From positions 189,501 through 253,500 of the forward strand of contig JBBMNZ010000030.1 of assembly GCA_037954325.1 (NCBI GenBank): a stretch of 64,000 nucleotides of DNA, written 5' to 3'. The notes under the pieces are model-generated. The model did not search any database, had not been told where the DNA came from, and saw only the letters and a list, made by a program, of their open reading frames with translations. This stretch comes from Fistularia commersonii (Eukaryota > Chordata > Actinopteri > Syngnathiformes > Fistulariidae). The position numbers and the translations under genes were made by a program. Positions 33,971-44,939 of the stretch are shown here, piece after piece (within the stretch, counting starts at the first letter, position 1; each line of letters begins with the position of its first letter).

Positions 33971-34094
33971 CCGTGGATGTAGCGGCTCCCCCACACCCGC
34001 ACGGCCGTGATCTTGCCCTCCCCGGAGAGGGTGTAGCGCTTCCCTCTTGCCCTCCCGATGAGTCGGGACGATGACCGGTTCTCGTATTCTATCC
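33971..34094 (-). CDS. ZG16-like lectin 2, exon 2
   Basis: Encodes IEYENRSSSRLIGRARGKRY, then TLSGEGKITAVRVWGSRYIH. It lines up with lectin 1 exon 2 (LSGEGPITAIRIWERQSNYI). Acceptor ATTCCAG|GG, donor CACGG|GTGAAT; introns of 124 and 85 bp on either side. Confidence 0.9.
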
Positions 34095-34218
34095 CTGGAA
34101 TAAACAAAGATCGGGCGAGTTGTTTTTTTGTGTCGCTTTTTCTAACTGACCTGAATTTGCGGCTCGTCGTTGCAGCTCGTCGGGCCGATGAGACGGAAGC
34201 GTCGGAGGAGCCGCTCAC

Positions 34219-34273
34219 CTTCGGCCGAAGCCACCATCACCAGGGCGGCGAAAGACACGGCCAAAATGTGCAT
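34219..34273 (-). CDS. ZG16-like lectin 2, exon 1 (signal peptide)
   Basis: ATG followed by HILAVSFAALVMVASAE, a secretory signal, then donor GAAG|GTGAGC (phase 1). As in lectin 1, an acceptor-like GGCCAG precedes the start codon by one base, suggesting an upstream 5'UTR exon. No TATA box was found within 150 bp. Confidence 0.87.
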
Positions 34274-34799
34274 CCTGGCCGAAAGGGAGGCCTCTGCGTG
34301 GTCGGTGCCGACGCGTCCTTCCAGAGCTGGGGTCTCGTCCGGTGTTCCCTCCCCGCTCAGCGGGTGCAGCATCAAGTCCGATGAAGATCCTCCAGGTCTG
34401 CTCCTCGAGGAGGAGGATGGGTTTCAAACGGGCCCGGAGGTCAGGGCGTCCTTCGGTGCTCTGCGAGGCGTGAGCGTTCGTCGGCGACGCTCTAGTTTCT
34501 GGTTGTCACTTACCACCCGCACACCCAGAACCAGATTGAAAGTTGCACCTCCTCTTGGCGCACCTGACAGAGGCCGGCTGTCGGGTGTGTCATGTAAACA
34601 GACGTCCGCTCTGAGACTCTGCCTGTCTGCGACTTTATCTGATTCAGACTTGTGACAAAATATGAACGATCAAACCAAAAACACGCCTTTAGAATGATGA
34701 TAACTTCCATCCAGGGTTGCTCCTTGCACACACACTCCTCCCCAGCTGGATGCCAGCTCGTTCTGCTTCGGTAGAAAGGCTGATCCTCTTCTCCTCTGG

Positions 34800-35315
34800 G
34801 CTGCTCTAGGCTTCATCAGCACTCAGGTGCCTCCGTCCATCCGTCTCCTGAGGTACCATCCACCTCCAGATCCTCCTTTGCTGCCTCCACATGTTGGCCT
34901 GGCACATTTGCAAGGGCGGTCCGATTTCCCCCGACGCTTAATGTGGTGTCTCTATATGTTCCTAAACCTCCTCTCCGGACCCCCCGCCCGGCCGCTCCAG
35001 ACACGGCGTCCTTGGACTCAGATGGTCTCCGTCCCTCCTGCGTCCATGTCCAAACCATTTCAGTTTGGCTTTGCAATCAGTGACTGCATATTCCTCGTCA
35101 GGTTATCATCTCGATAGTCGTTTGATGTCGCGCCCGTCGGTGCGTTTATGACCGGAATCGGGCTTCCGGATGTGTTTAGCCTTGGATCTCGGCACGAGGG
35201 ACGCTCACGTCTTGTTCAGTGTATTCATGAACATCTCCCAAGCATCTCAAAAAGTGTTGTCCCTCTGATGGACTCCCTCCTGACCCTCTCCATTCTCCCT
35301 GCCTCAAGCAGGGTT
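34800..35315 (-). mobile_element. Degraded RTE-like LINE 3' fragment
   Basis: The plus strand carries CATGTCCAAACCATTTCAGT and GTCCCTCTGATGGACTCC. These are the reverse complements of the LINE 3' coding end seen in better shape at 52.4-53.5 kb and 3.0 kb. A foreign block of about 120 bp interrupts it. Confidence 0.6.
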
Positions 35316-35519
35316 CTTGTCTAACGGGCAGAGAGGAAGCCTAAGGCAGGAGTGCGGTACAAAACCTTGTTTTTGATGCTCATAGCATGAATATTGATCA
35401 AAACCTTTTCTGTCATTGTTGGATGGCGTAAAGAAAAGAAACAAAAGAAGCAGAGAGAACTTCGCCCTGCTCGCTGCGGCTACATCGGCGTGGATGAGCA
35501 CGCATACTTTAAATGAGGT

Positions 35520-35860
35520 CAGGCTTGCCAGCGGTTGTCGCGGCGCTGGCGTGGTTGTAGCCCGACCAGACTTTCTGCTTCGGCGTGCCGCCGGCGCCCG
35601 GGCTTCAATTGGCCGGGGCCGTCGATCCTGCCGCCCATCATTTGCAGCTCGCTCTCCTCGTGAGCGGGATCCACGTTCGAAGGAATTTCCCCGCGGGGAG
35701 CCGGCACGCAGGCTTCGGCACGCAGGCTTCGTCACGCAGGCTTCGGCACGCAGGCTTCGGCCCCGGCTGGCGGTCGACGCCGGCCACTCGAGGGAGTAAC
35801 CTGATCCAAGCCGAGCGTGACGAGATTTTGCAGGGATTCCCGGCCAGAGACGCGAAGCAC
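35520..35860 (-). pseudogene. Third ZG16-like lectin, decayed exon 3
   Basis: On the minus strand RVSGRESLQNLV matches lectin 2 ISGKTMRYLESLV. After an inserted tandem repeat, CCGCGGGGAAATTCCTTCGA aligns with lectin 2 CCGCGGGGGAAGTCCTTCAA. A frame change then leads to VDPAHEESELQMMGGR...GPGQLK, matching IYSAHKDGELRMARFR...GPITSLK. Several frame changes, the repeat insertion and lack of exons 1 and 2 mark it as dead. It extends the lectin array to three members, all on the same strand. Confidence 0.75.
35703..35761 (+). repeat. 14-bp tandem repeat, four copies, inside the lectin pseudogene
   Basis: GGCACGCAGGCTTC (one GTCACGCAGGCTTC variant) replaces the lectin segment between the SLQNLV and PRGNSF homologies. 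Confidence 0.9.
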
Positions 35861-35869
35861 AAACATTTC

Positions 35870-36760
35870 AAGTAGATAATGTACACAGTTGAATGAAAAA
35901 AGATAATAAAGATAGATGATAATAGCATAAAACAGATGAGAGCAGCAGAAAAAAAACAAAATACAGACATAAATGAAGTCAAAAAAGAGGAGGGGATGTT
36001 GTGGATGAAGTGCAGACTGAGTGTTCCGGTCCAGAAGGACGTCTGATGGTCTCGGGCTTCGGAGCTCAGAGAGGTTGTCGGCAGAAAACAAAACAAAGCA
36101 GTCCGAAACGTTCCTTTCGATGATTCTCATCCATCAGGTTTCAGTTCTCAAATGTAAAATGTCAGAGATGCCCGGACCGGGTTCTGTCCCCGGAGTCCGT
36201 GTTCCCGAGCCTGGGGTGCTCGGTAGAACGGGTTCCCTCACAACTCTGGTTGAGGTCTTCTTGTTGTGGCCGCTGGACTGGAAAGTCCAAGTCTAGTTTC
36301 CCGTGACGTGGACGACCGACAACCTCCGCAGACTTCCTCACAATGAGAAGCCTTGCGGTTGGATTGCGCGTTCCTCCTTGTGTCGTGGAGCAGGACGCTG
36401 GCACTGAGGTGGTCCCGGTAGCCTTCTTAGCTCCTGGCATGGAACTGGTGTGAGGGAAAGGTTGGAAGAAAGGTTGGAGGCACTTTGAAGCTGCAGGTGC
36501 TGATGATGAAGGTGTCCTTTGGAGACCATCAAGAAAAGTCAACCCAAACAGGACCTCAGACTCTGAAGAGCTGGCAGGTGTGATGACGGGGTAAATGTTC
36601 TCATGCGACCCGGTCCACCACCTGTGGACCAGGTGTACCTCCTGGGGGGGCGACGATGGCAAGAGGCTGAAATTTAGAGGGGAGGGGGGGAAGCCTCTGC
36701 ACACAAGTCCCAGAAATCATCCAGAATATGCGACGGTAGTGTGCAAGGGCACTGTACTGC
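35870..36760. other. Gene-free stretch upstream of the lectin pseudogene
   Basis: Contains an A-rich, repeat-like part (35875-36000) and a 180-codon minus-strand open frame (36704-36162). That frame matches nothing I recognise and shows no start context or splice partner. Confidence 0.4.
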
Positions 36761-36768
36761 CCTCGCCT

Positions 36769-36769
<1 letters not shown>

Positions 36770-36829
<60 letters not shown>
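36770..36829. repeat. (CA)n microsatellite
   Basis: Thirty CA units, pure. Confidence 0.97.
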
Positions 36830-36831
<2 letters not shown>

Positions 36832-37283
36832 TTTGCAGCGCTCCAAAACAGGAAGTGGCACTCACTTGTATGCTGAGAATTATATTAATGCGTGACATTC
36901 TTCTGAGTCGGTGACTCCAGATCCATCACGTTCGTGGAATCTGAGATTGAGCCTGAGGCTAACAGTAAGCCGGCCTGGTGCCAGTAACCCGCTTTTAGGA
37001 TACATGTTGTAGATGTTTCCTGGCCCGGAGAGTCAGCTTTCCTTGCCTTGACGTGATTCATGAGGCCCGGGCGTCCTTCCCGAGATGAGGAAACTTTGGT
37101 CGTGGTTTCCAAGGCCGTGAGAACGAGAGCAAAGTTTGCTCTGGTTGTGACGTCAGGCTTGGGGCTCAGACCTCTGGGGAGCCGTCGCAGCCCCGGCCGC
37201 GAGGAACCCCAGGAATCTGAAGGGCCTCCTTCAGATCCCGTCTGCTCCTTCTGCTCTTCCTCATCCACGAACCGTTTGGCTTT

Positions 37284-37860
37284 TGTCAGTTTCTCCAGGA
37301 CGGGGTCTCAACCTCCCTTTGCCCGTGGACCGCTGGAGCGAAGGTCCGGGGGAGGCCGGCCCACGCAAGGAGAGCTCTGATATAACATTCCACTGCTCTC
37401 AAATATCTTCATTTTTATTTTTCTACACAGAATAAGATGAGAAAATAAACAAATCAAGCATTAAGAAAAACAATCAATCAATCAATCGGTAATAAATAAG
37501 TAAAATAATACTAACAGCAAATAAGAAAGACTTAAGAAGCCACATATAGTTGGTGAGCAGAGAAATCTATTATAATTCAAATTCAAATGTATCGGCGACT
37601 TCGGTCGTCTCTCGTCTCCCTGGTATTTTGCATCGTCCTCGGCGTGTCTCCTTGTGTAACCACGTTTCAAATTGTATTCCTTGTGCACCCCAACTTTCTC
37701 TGCACCAATAAGACACGTCGGGGTTCCCCAGCGCTCCTCATAGAAATATTGGATTTCCCACTTTTCCTGGAATTCCCTGTGCTCTGTGCTCATCACCAAG
37801 CTGCCCCTTCACTGCAGGCTTTGAGAAAGACCTGTTTGTTGCTGTATAATATATCTATAA
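37284..37860 (-). mobile_element. hAT-type transposon remnant with BED-finger fragment
   Basis: The minus-strand frame 37799-37482 contains REFQEKWEIQYFYEERWGTP, then TCLIG...GVHKEYNLKRGYTRRHAE. It resembles the BED-type zinc finger start of GTF2IRD2/ZBED-like hAT transposases, in which CxxC is followed by FKEYNLRRHYxxxH. Here the second cysteine of the CxxC pair is lost, so it is inactive. GGTCTCAACCTCCCTTTGCC (37304) resembles a hAT terminal repeat. The far end is not defined. Confidence 0.6.
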
Positions 37861-38406
37861 TTCCACCAGGCGTCACTGTCGTGGTGAACTTTCAGTTTCG
37901 GCGTTTAGACGACGCAGAGAGAACGTTGTTTCCGCCGGTACCAGCTCGGCTCAGGGTCCGGCTGCCGCCCCCGCATATGACATCGAGCACGACACAGTTA
38001 GCGATTGGCTGAAAGTCACATGAAGTGTTTGTGGTGCTCGTTTAACATCCAATCAAATATATAAAAGGTTCAATAACATTTGATAAGTTCGGCTCGTGGC
38101 TAGCACGGAGCCACGCTAACACGGACGCACACACATACGACTCGCGTGTGTCTATGTTATAGTGTTAGCTCCATGTTAGCATCCTAGCCCTCATTTTCCC
38201 TGTTCTTGAGCCTCTCCTCCCAACTGACCTCAGCCACCTCAAGTTTCCAACATTGGATCTTCTTAAACACACATACGTTGTCCTGAAGGACTTCACAGAA
38301 TTAACTTAGATCCCTTCATAAGGCAGATCCTTCTCTTTCATCCGCTCGATAAGGACTGGGATCATTCCGTCGGAAAGGGACTTCCGGGTTTTTCGGGGCG
38401 CCTGTG

Positions 38407-39740
38407 TCACACCAGCAGGGTGATGGTCACTCCGTCATCCTGGCCCTGCCACAGCATCTCCCCTTCGAACGCTTCCCGGCCCTCATCAGGATCCCCACCA
38501 CCTCGTCCGGACTCATCGGTCGAACGATTCCCCGAATGTCACGCGGGTCTTTCCGTCGGGTCCGGGTCGGCCGCGGTCCTGATGACGTAGCACATGTCGG
38601 CTAACTCCCGGTGGATGAGGCGCTCCGCCCGTTTGGCGTGCCCTGCGGTCCGGTGCCCTCCTTGGGGCGTCTGTGGCCGTCCCGGCCCCTCCGGAGGCGC
38701 AGGGACACGGAGCAGTCGTGGTCGAAATACTCGCCGAAAGGGTTCAGCCTCTGGTTCTGTGGTCCGAGGCCCGGCTCCGTAGGCGCTGTGACTCTTGGAG
38801 AGCTTCCATCTTCTGCTCGTTCTCGGCCTCCTCGCTCAACCTCGGAGTCATCAGCGAAAACCAGAGTGGATCGCACAGATTGTGCCGGCAGTGAATCCAC
38901 TGTGTCCATGTACAGATTCATACGTATCTCAATTTCCCTTCAACATAGGGTTGAAATTGGCGGTGATTTAACCCCCGATATAGGACACAGGGAAAGAGTG
39001 GACTGCACTCAAGCTACGGCCGGAGGTCCTCTGATTTTCTACGCTGACTCCGGGTCCACTGAGGGTCTGTCTGTGACATGTGAGCGTCCTTCCTCTCCTC
39101 CACTCCAGGGCCTCCGCCTTCTTCCTCTGCACTCGTACGTTCCTCCGCAGGACCTCCTTCTTCTCCAAGCCTCTCCGTGTTCTCCACTGGCCTCAAGGTC
39201 TTGCTCAGGGACGACACCATAACGGCGCACTTCCTGCGGCGCGCCGGCAAGCACTTCCTCCTCTGCGGCTCGTCGATCGCCTCGGCCGGCGGAAGGCTGC
39301 GATTCTTTGGCCCCTCTGTGTGGATCCCGATGCCGGCACTTTTCTCGTGCGTTCTGCCGGTGACTGTTTTCACCGCCCGCTCTGTCCTGATAGGAGACGG
39401 GATGAGCCGGCCGAACCCCGGGCCTCCTGGGACCCGGAAGCAGCCGGAGCTCCTCCTTGTGAGCTGGTAACAGACAGCCTTTTCAGAGGCGCCTCGTCGG
39501 TGTCGGGCATCTTCCTCTGGCTTCCCGGGAGCTTTGCCGTGACTTCCCGGGGATCCGGGCGTTCATCGGCTCTACCGCGGGACCTCCCGTCCGGGATGGC
39601 GCCCATCCGCCGGCCTCACTGGCCTCTCGTTCTCCTTGACCCACCGCTGCCAGCTGCCGGCCAGGCTGCACAACCGGCCGACGCCGACGGGTTCCCTGAT
39701 GTTCCTGTTGCGATGGGCCCGCCGGTCCAACATTGTCTGG
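38407..39740 (-). pseudogene. abra: abra (actin-binding Rho-activating protein / STARS) pseudogene
   Basis: Collinear homology from N- to C-terminus. CSLAGSWQRWVKEN (about 39670) corresponds to ISLARGWQQWANEN; KTVTGRTHEKSAGI and RRRKCAVMVSSLSKT (39370-39180) to the RRRKCANLVSELTK region; RLNPFGEYFDHD...RRPKEGT (38755-38650); RAERLIHRELADMCYVIRT; VTFGESFDR; EVVGILMRAG; and FEGEMLWQGQDDGVTITLLV-stop (38469-38407). ABRA binds actin and activates Rho/SRF signalling in striated muscle. At least four frame changes fall inside the conserved C-terminal domain: near 38648, near 38558, at 38514-38515 (YVRI replaced by two bases) and at 38470-38471 (HGLVD replaced by two bases). Two of these are multi-base deletions that base-calling error would not produce. 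It lies downstream of angpt1 in the same orientation as in human. Confidence 0.85.
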
Positions 39741-40356
39741 TGTGTTAATGTGCTAACAAAGGTGCTAACATGTGCGCCCGCTGCCCTTCCCCCCCCCGCC
39801 CTCCCAAACACTGTCCCTGACTGTTGCAGCTGCAGCTCTAAAACGAGGAGGGCAAAGTGAACACTCCGATGGAAAATATTCAACCCACCACGAGGGCAAC
39901 GTGCCGATCATCTTCCCCCGACGGGGCAGTGGGGCAAACCTTCCTGGGGCAAACCTGGGGCACTCGAGGGCAAAGCAAGAGGCATGAAGTGCATGCGGAA
40001 TCTACTTTGAGCCGGAACCTCTTCATCAACTGGAAAAGCCGCCTGAAATGTTTGCCGGTAAACCTCGGGTGGAGATTCAGTCCGATCACCGGGTGAACAT
40101 TGTTGTGAGCCGGAAAGCTGTAGGGCGTCTCTGACATACAAGGAAGCTCTCGGTCCGACTGTTGCAGGGAATCCATGCCGCGCATGCATGATAAAGACTT
40201 CCTGCAAGCATGTGAAAGGCCTGTGTGGCGGCGGCGGCAGCGGCAGCGGCAGCGGCGCTGCGATTAGCCAGCTGGACAGTTTGTGCAAAGACACACCATT
40301 TTGCGTATGAATGTCTGCAGAGGTGGTGGTGGTGGTGGTGGGGGGGGGGGGGGTCT

Positions 40357-40366
40357 TTATAAATAG
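40357..40366 (-). promoter_or_regulatory. MEF2-type site / TATA box upstream of abra remnant
   Basis: Minus strand CTATTTATAA fits the MEF2 consensus and overlaps TATAAAG. It lies about 620 bp upstream of the abra homology. ABRA is a known MEF2-responsive muscle gene, so this may be a relic of its promoter. Confidence 0.45.
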
Positions 40367-40630
40367 ACCTCCGCCTAGAATCTGGCAGACGGACGTGGAG
40401 CTGCAGCTGGTCGCCGTCAGTCACGGCTCGCGGATGTGACTCGCCGTGCACGAGGTGAGCAGAGGATGTCTCTCCAAACATGTCAGTGCAGCTCCAGATG
40501 GACAAACCTGCTCTTACAGATCAACCGTAACCTCGACGATCTATAATAATCTATTGAAATATTGTCGATATTATTATTCTGCCAAATCATTATAATCATC
40601 GTCTTGAAAATGATGGCCACCGTTAGCTCT

Positions 40631-40805
40631 TTGGTGTCCTAGCAAGAAGCTCCCTGGTTGGATTCCACAGGAGGCCTTTGGTTCTGAAGTCTCCAGGTTC
40701 TTCCACCGGGTTCCTCAGGGTTCTGCGGGTTCCTCACGCCGTCCAAACACATGCAGGAGGTTCAGAGGAGACCCTGCATGTCCACACCTGTGGGTGAGAA
40801 GGTGA
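40631..40805 (+). mobile_element. SINE-like element, degraded
   Basis: GGTTGGATTCCACAGGAGG, ...GGGTTCCTCACGCCGTCCAA, ...CACATGCAGGAGGTTCAG, in the sense order of the 27.1-kb copy. Confidence 0.6.
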
Positions 40806-40969
40806 CCAACTGAATGAATGGAAACCACTACTGTTCTGTAATATTAAACAAAACAACAAATATTATTACTAGTTTTATTACTTATTATTATTACAAGTTC
40901 TGTACCAATGAGAAAAGGTAGGTGTAAATGTGAGGGACGTGCCGGGGTTCTGGACTCCCAACCAAACCT

Positions 40970-41235
40970 CTGTATGTTTAATGAGTGTGGGAGGAAAGCG
41001 GAGAACCCGACGGAACCCTGCGCAGACACGGGGAGAACACGGGGAGAACATGGGGAGAACACAGGGAGAACACGGGGAGAACACAGGGAGAACATGGGGA
41101 GAACATGGGGAGAACACGGGGAGAACACAAGGAGAACATGGGGAGAACACGGGGAAAACACGGGGAGAACATGGGGAGAACACGGGGAGAACACGGGGAG
41201 AACATGGGGAGAACACGGGGAGAACACGGGGACAG
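40970..41235 (+). repeat. 12-bp minisatellite grown from a SINE segment
   Basis: CTGTATGTTTAATGAGTGTG, GGAGGAAAGCGGAGAACCCG and GCGCAGACACGGGGAGAAC are the antisense SINE body. The GACACGGGGAGAA segment is then repeated about 16 times as ACACGGGGAGA or ACATGGGGAGA units. The starting point of the expansion is therefore visible. Confidence 0.88.
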
Positions 41236-42665
41236 AAGCCAGCGGAACGAGGCCGAACCCAGACTGACGCGTTCCTAGCGGTCCGACGCTCTTTGACAAA
41301 GCAGCTGAGGAGCTCGGTGATAATCTGAGCGTGACGTCAGGAAGGCGTGCATGGCGACTCCAGGCGGCTCGGCAGGACTGACTTTTCTTCTCAGAAAGGA
41401 CAGAAAACAGAAAGTAAACGTGTTTGGAAATGTGACGGAAAATCAGCTTCCATTTGAAAATAAGACAACTGGGGGAATTAGAAACTAGATATTTACCCAC
41501 AGGATATCTGAGATTTTAGTCTGGCGATAAATTCCCCCGCCGTAGCAAATGAGGGGGTGCCCTCGCGTGTTTGATTGACAGGTGACCCGTAAACAATTTT
41601 CACTTCACTCTGGAAGAAGAAGAAGAAGCCCTCAGCCACGTCGGAGAAACCAAACATAGCGGTGGAGTGAAGGCAGCGAGGGGCGAATGTGACGTGGTCG
41701 GTCATCGAGGGCCAAGTCGGACGTCAGGGAGAAGTGCGGTTTACTTTTGCGTACTTCAAAAAATGTTTTAGATTTGATCGCCGCCAGACGGGCGCGTGGT
41801 TTCCGAGAGAGCGTGCGGTTGTCCGTGCCAGCAGAGGTGGCGGGCGGCGGTTGAGAAGCACTCTTGCTGAAAGGAAACCCGACAGGCCGGACAAGGACGC
41901 CGTCACCAATATGGCTGAATGAAAGAATGTGTCTCGGGACATGACATTCAGGGAGCTTAAATTTTGCAAAGTCTGCCGGGGGTGCAGAGGAGCGGCCGTG
42001 GCGGACGGGTGGACCGGTGATCGCCTCGAAGACCGCCAGATCTTTGAGTCTCTTCGTGCTTCATGTTTCTCTACGCAAACGCGAAACTAACTGGCAAAGT
42101 TAGTTTTAGAAAAGCTCTTCTTGTTCAGGCACATCTGGTCCGGCGGTGCCCGCTAACCCTCCCCGAGGTCCTCGTGCGCCGCCCGCAGCGTGAGGTGGGC
42201 ATCAAGCTGCAAAATCCTGAGGATCAGAAGAGGTCCATCTTCTCCGCAGACCTTTTCCCCCACAAGATTCATTGATTTCAGCAGACAAGACTGAGGTGCA
42301 AGTGCCGGATGTTTGGCTGCGAGGACGAGTCTTCGCCAGCAGAGGTCGCCCTGCGGTCGGGGTGTGAGGAGGGCGAGATCTGAACCCCGGACACGCGTCT
42401 CCGTCACAACGTCTGCAGGAATGTGTGTGTGGAAACAGCCGGTGGAAGTTCTCGCATCGTTCCCCGTGGAGTCCCAGTCAGAGCTGAGGCCAAGTGGACC
42501 GGGTGGTCCGGGAGATCCGGACGGGACGGACGGGACGGGACGGGACGCACCTGTGTGTCCGGCTGCTTATCGACATCAGCGCCGCTCCTGCTGCCGCCGT
42601 TTACCGACAGACGCTGCTTTAAAACCGTTTTGCTTGGCAGACCTTTCTACCAAGCATCAGCGGAT

Positions 42666-42797
42666 CTCCTCTTCCTCTTCCTCCTCCTCTCCTCTTCCTC
42701 TTCCTCCTCCTCTTCCTCTTCCTCTTCCTCTTCCTCTTCCTCTCCTCTTCCTCCTCCTCTCCTCCTCCTCTTCCTTTTCCTCTCCTCTTCCTCTCCA
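42666..42797 (+). repeat. Pure pyrimidine tract (CTCCTCTTC)n
   Basis: About 130 bases of almost only C and T on the plus strand, with mirror symmetry; a triplex-prone polypurine/polypyrimidine tract. Confidence 0.93.
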
Positions 42798-43167
42798 CCA
42801 CCCCATGTGAGCCCGTCAGGTCAGCAGATCAAACCTCAACCTCTAGCGTTCCCGACCCTCCCGTTGGTAGGGCAGGTAAGGAAGGTAATGCTACAATGGT
42901 ACATTTTTAGATCACAGAATTGTCTCTAAGATGTGTTTTTTCTCGGGTCTGATTCCAAACGCTTCCAGCAGCAGCTGCCGCCCCCCCGCCTGCAGGATGG
43001 AGCTGCTGACGAGTCACCAGAGTAAGTAACCACTGCAAATGTCCTCTATTAGCTACGCAGAGCACTCAGTCCCAACATAAGCAATGCAGGAGGCTCATTT
43101 TCACGCGGAAAAGTAGTGAAAAAGCGTGACCCCGGTGACTTTTAACCGGATTGAACCGGCGGAGCGG

Positions 43168-43240
43168 GTCACAGCTGACGCTGAGGCCGGAGGCGGGGCC
43201 GAACCGAGGATGCGGCAGCTGTCAATCATCCGAGCGTTCA
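43168..43240 (+). repeat. Dispersed GC-rich element, copy 6
   Basis: GGAGGCGGGGCCGAACC, then GCGGCAGCTGTCAATCATCC and GAGCGTTCATGGGAGAACG. Confidence 0.65.
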
Positions 43241-43555
43241 TGGGAGAACGTGGCGAGAACACGCACAGAACCGAGGCAGGAACGGCGCCCGACCGCCACT
43301 TCAAATCTCCAGCAGTGCATTCCAGCTGCCTGTCACACCGAAGCCTCCACCCCTCCTCGCTTCCTCCAGCCCTCGTCTCCTCTTCCACCCTCCGGCCCTC
43401 GTCCTGAGCTCCTCCCCTTCCACCCTCCTCCAGCCCGGCCTGGGAAAAGTAAACCTCCACATCCTCCACTAATACTTCCTTCCGAGGAGCCTTGGGTTGT
43501 TGTTTGGCCCTGATAAATAGGGATGGGGATCGGCGGTGAATGAAAACTCACTCGA

Positions 43556-43558
<3 letters not shown>

Positions 43559-43591
<33 letters not shown>

Positions 43592-43614
43592 GTGTGTGTG
43601 TGTGTGTGTGTGTG
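43559..43614. repeat. (GT)n microsatellite
   Basis: GT run split by TTTT. Confidence 0.95.
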
Positions 43615-44939
43615 CGGAGGACACGTCCCCTGCGGAGCGGCGGACAGGATGACTGAGATGGCCGGCGGAGCCAGACAAACCGGATGACGGGTTAACGGTC
43701 CCGATGTGGACTGATGGGCCGGGGTTTCACCGCGGCGCCGGAGGTGATGAAGAGGAGGAAGAGGATGTGACAGAGCAGGAGGAGGCCGGTGTTTACAGCC
43801 CGCCGTGACCGTGACCCTGCTTCACGCTGGCTCGCCGGCGGCAGGAGGGCGCCATCTGGCGGTCGGCCCGGTTCCGACACTCTGACGGCGACAGTATTCA
43901 TTCATTCATTGGGTCGTTCGTCAAGAATCAGCTTCACTTGGGCTTCGCTCTCTCGCACCTCATGTAGAGACGTGCGTTCCCGTGTTGCACGGAGACTCGC
44001 CGCCGTTCGCTCACTCCTTCCTGCGGTTGACGCGCATCCAGCCGTTGGCCCCGTCCTTCCAGCGTGCCGACCGCCGCCGGTCTCCGGTGAGCCTCCGGAT
44101 GCCAGGAGAACCCAGAAGAAGCCCGGGCAGAGAAGACGGGAGAACATGGAGACGTCCTCCTGTCCGAGTGGGGACGCGGAGCTTCTTGCTTTGAGGCAAA
44201 GCGGCAGATCTTCCCTTGTGGCGGCTCTGTCGAACCGTCGACCAGGTCCAGTTCTCCCCGGAGGAAGGTCGCACGTTTCACTCAAGTTTCGCCGGCCTCT
44301 CGGTCTAAGCCCCGCCCCCTGCTGACGGCCACTTCCTCTTCCTCCTCTCCGACCTCCATCTTTCAGAGGCCGACGAGGCGAAAACAAACACGCGCCGGCT
44401 ACTTTCATGACGTCAGCCTGCTAGCGCTAGCGAGCCCCCGTCGCAGCCTCCGGCTACTCACCCTTTCCAGGTGAACGACGTCCCGGAGGTTTGGTGAAAA
44501 GGGGGTTGAACATAAATCTGTCCAACAAATGGGTCTCTTGGCCGGTTCTCCTCGGGTCGGCGGTCGCACCTCATCAGTCCGAACGCCCCGGCGGGCGATT
44601 ACACCATCGCCGCTCCCAAATCAAATGTAGAAATCGGAGCCGGCGCTCCGACTCCTCCGCCGGCCGGCGCGTCATGTTTGCACCCCCGCCCCGTTTCCAC
44701 GGCACGACCTTTGACCCCAGCCCCGGGGCGACCCCTGTAAGCGGAGAGCCCGCCGCCGCGCTCTGCCAGGTCCTCCTTCCTCACGCCGCCTGCTTACTGT
44801 CTGCGCCGCTCTGCTGCACCAGGATCACCCCTTACATCAGCGCTTCAGCGGGGGAGAACCTGAGCCCCACCTGCCTGGATCTCCAGGTCTGCACAGGTCG
44901 GGAAGAGGAACGACCAGGATGAGACGGGGTCACCGACGG

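Noticed and set aside
36162..36704. 180-codon minus-strand frame
   Set aside because: No recognisable domain, no splice partner and low-complexity composition. Kept only as a note in the intergenic entry.
39177..39470. Plus-strand WPLCVDPDAGTFLVR-type stretch resembling a SOCS SH2 domain
   Set aside because: The minus strand of the same region aligns collinearly with ABRA (RRRKCAVMVSSL and KTVTGRTHEKSAG), and the rest of a SOCS domain and SOCS box cannot be followed. The resemblance is chance antisense similarity.
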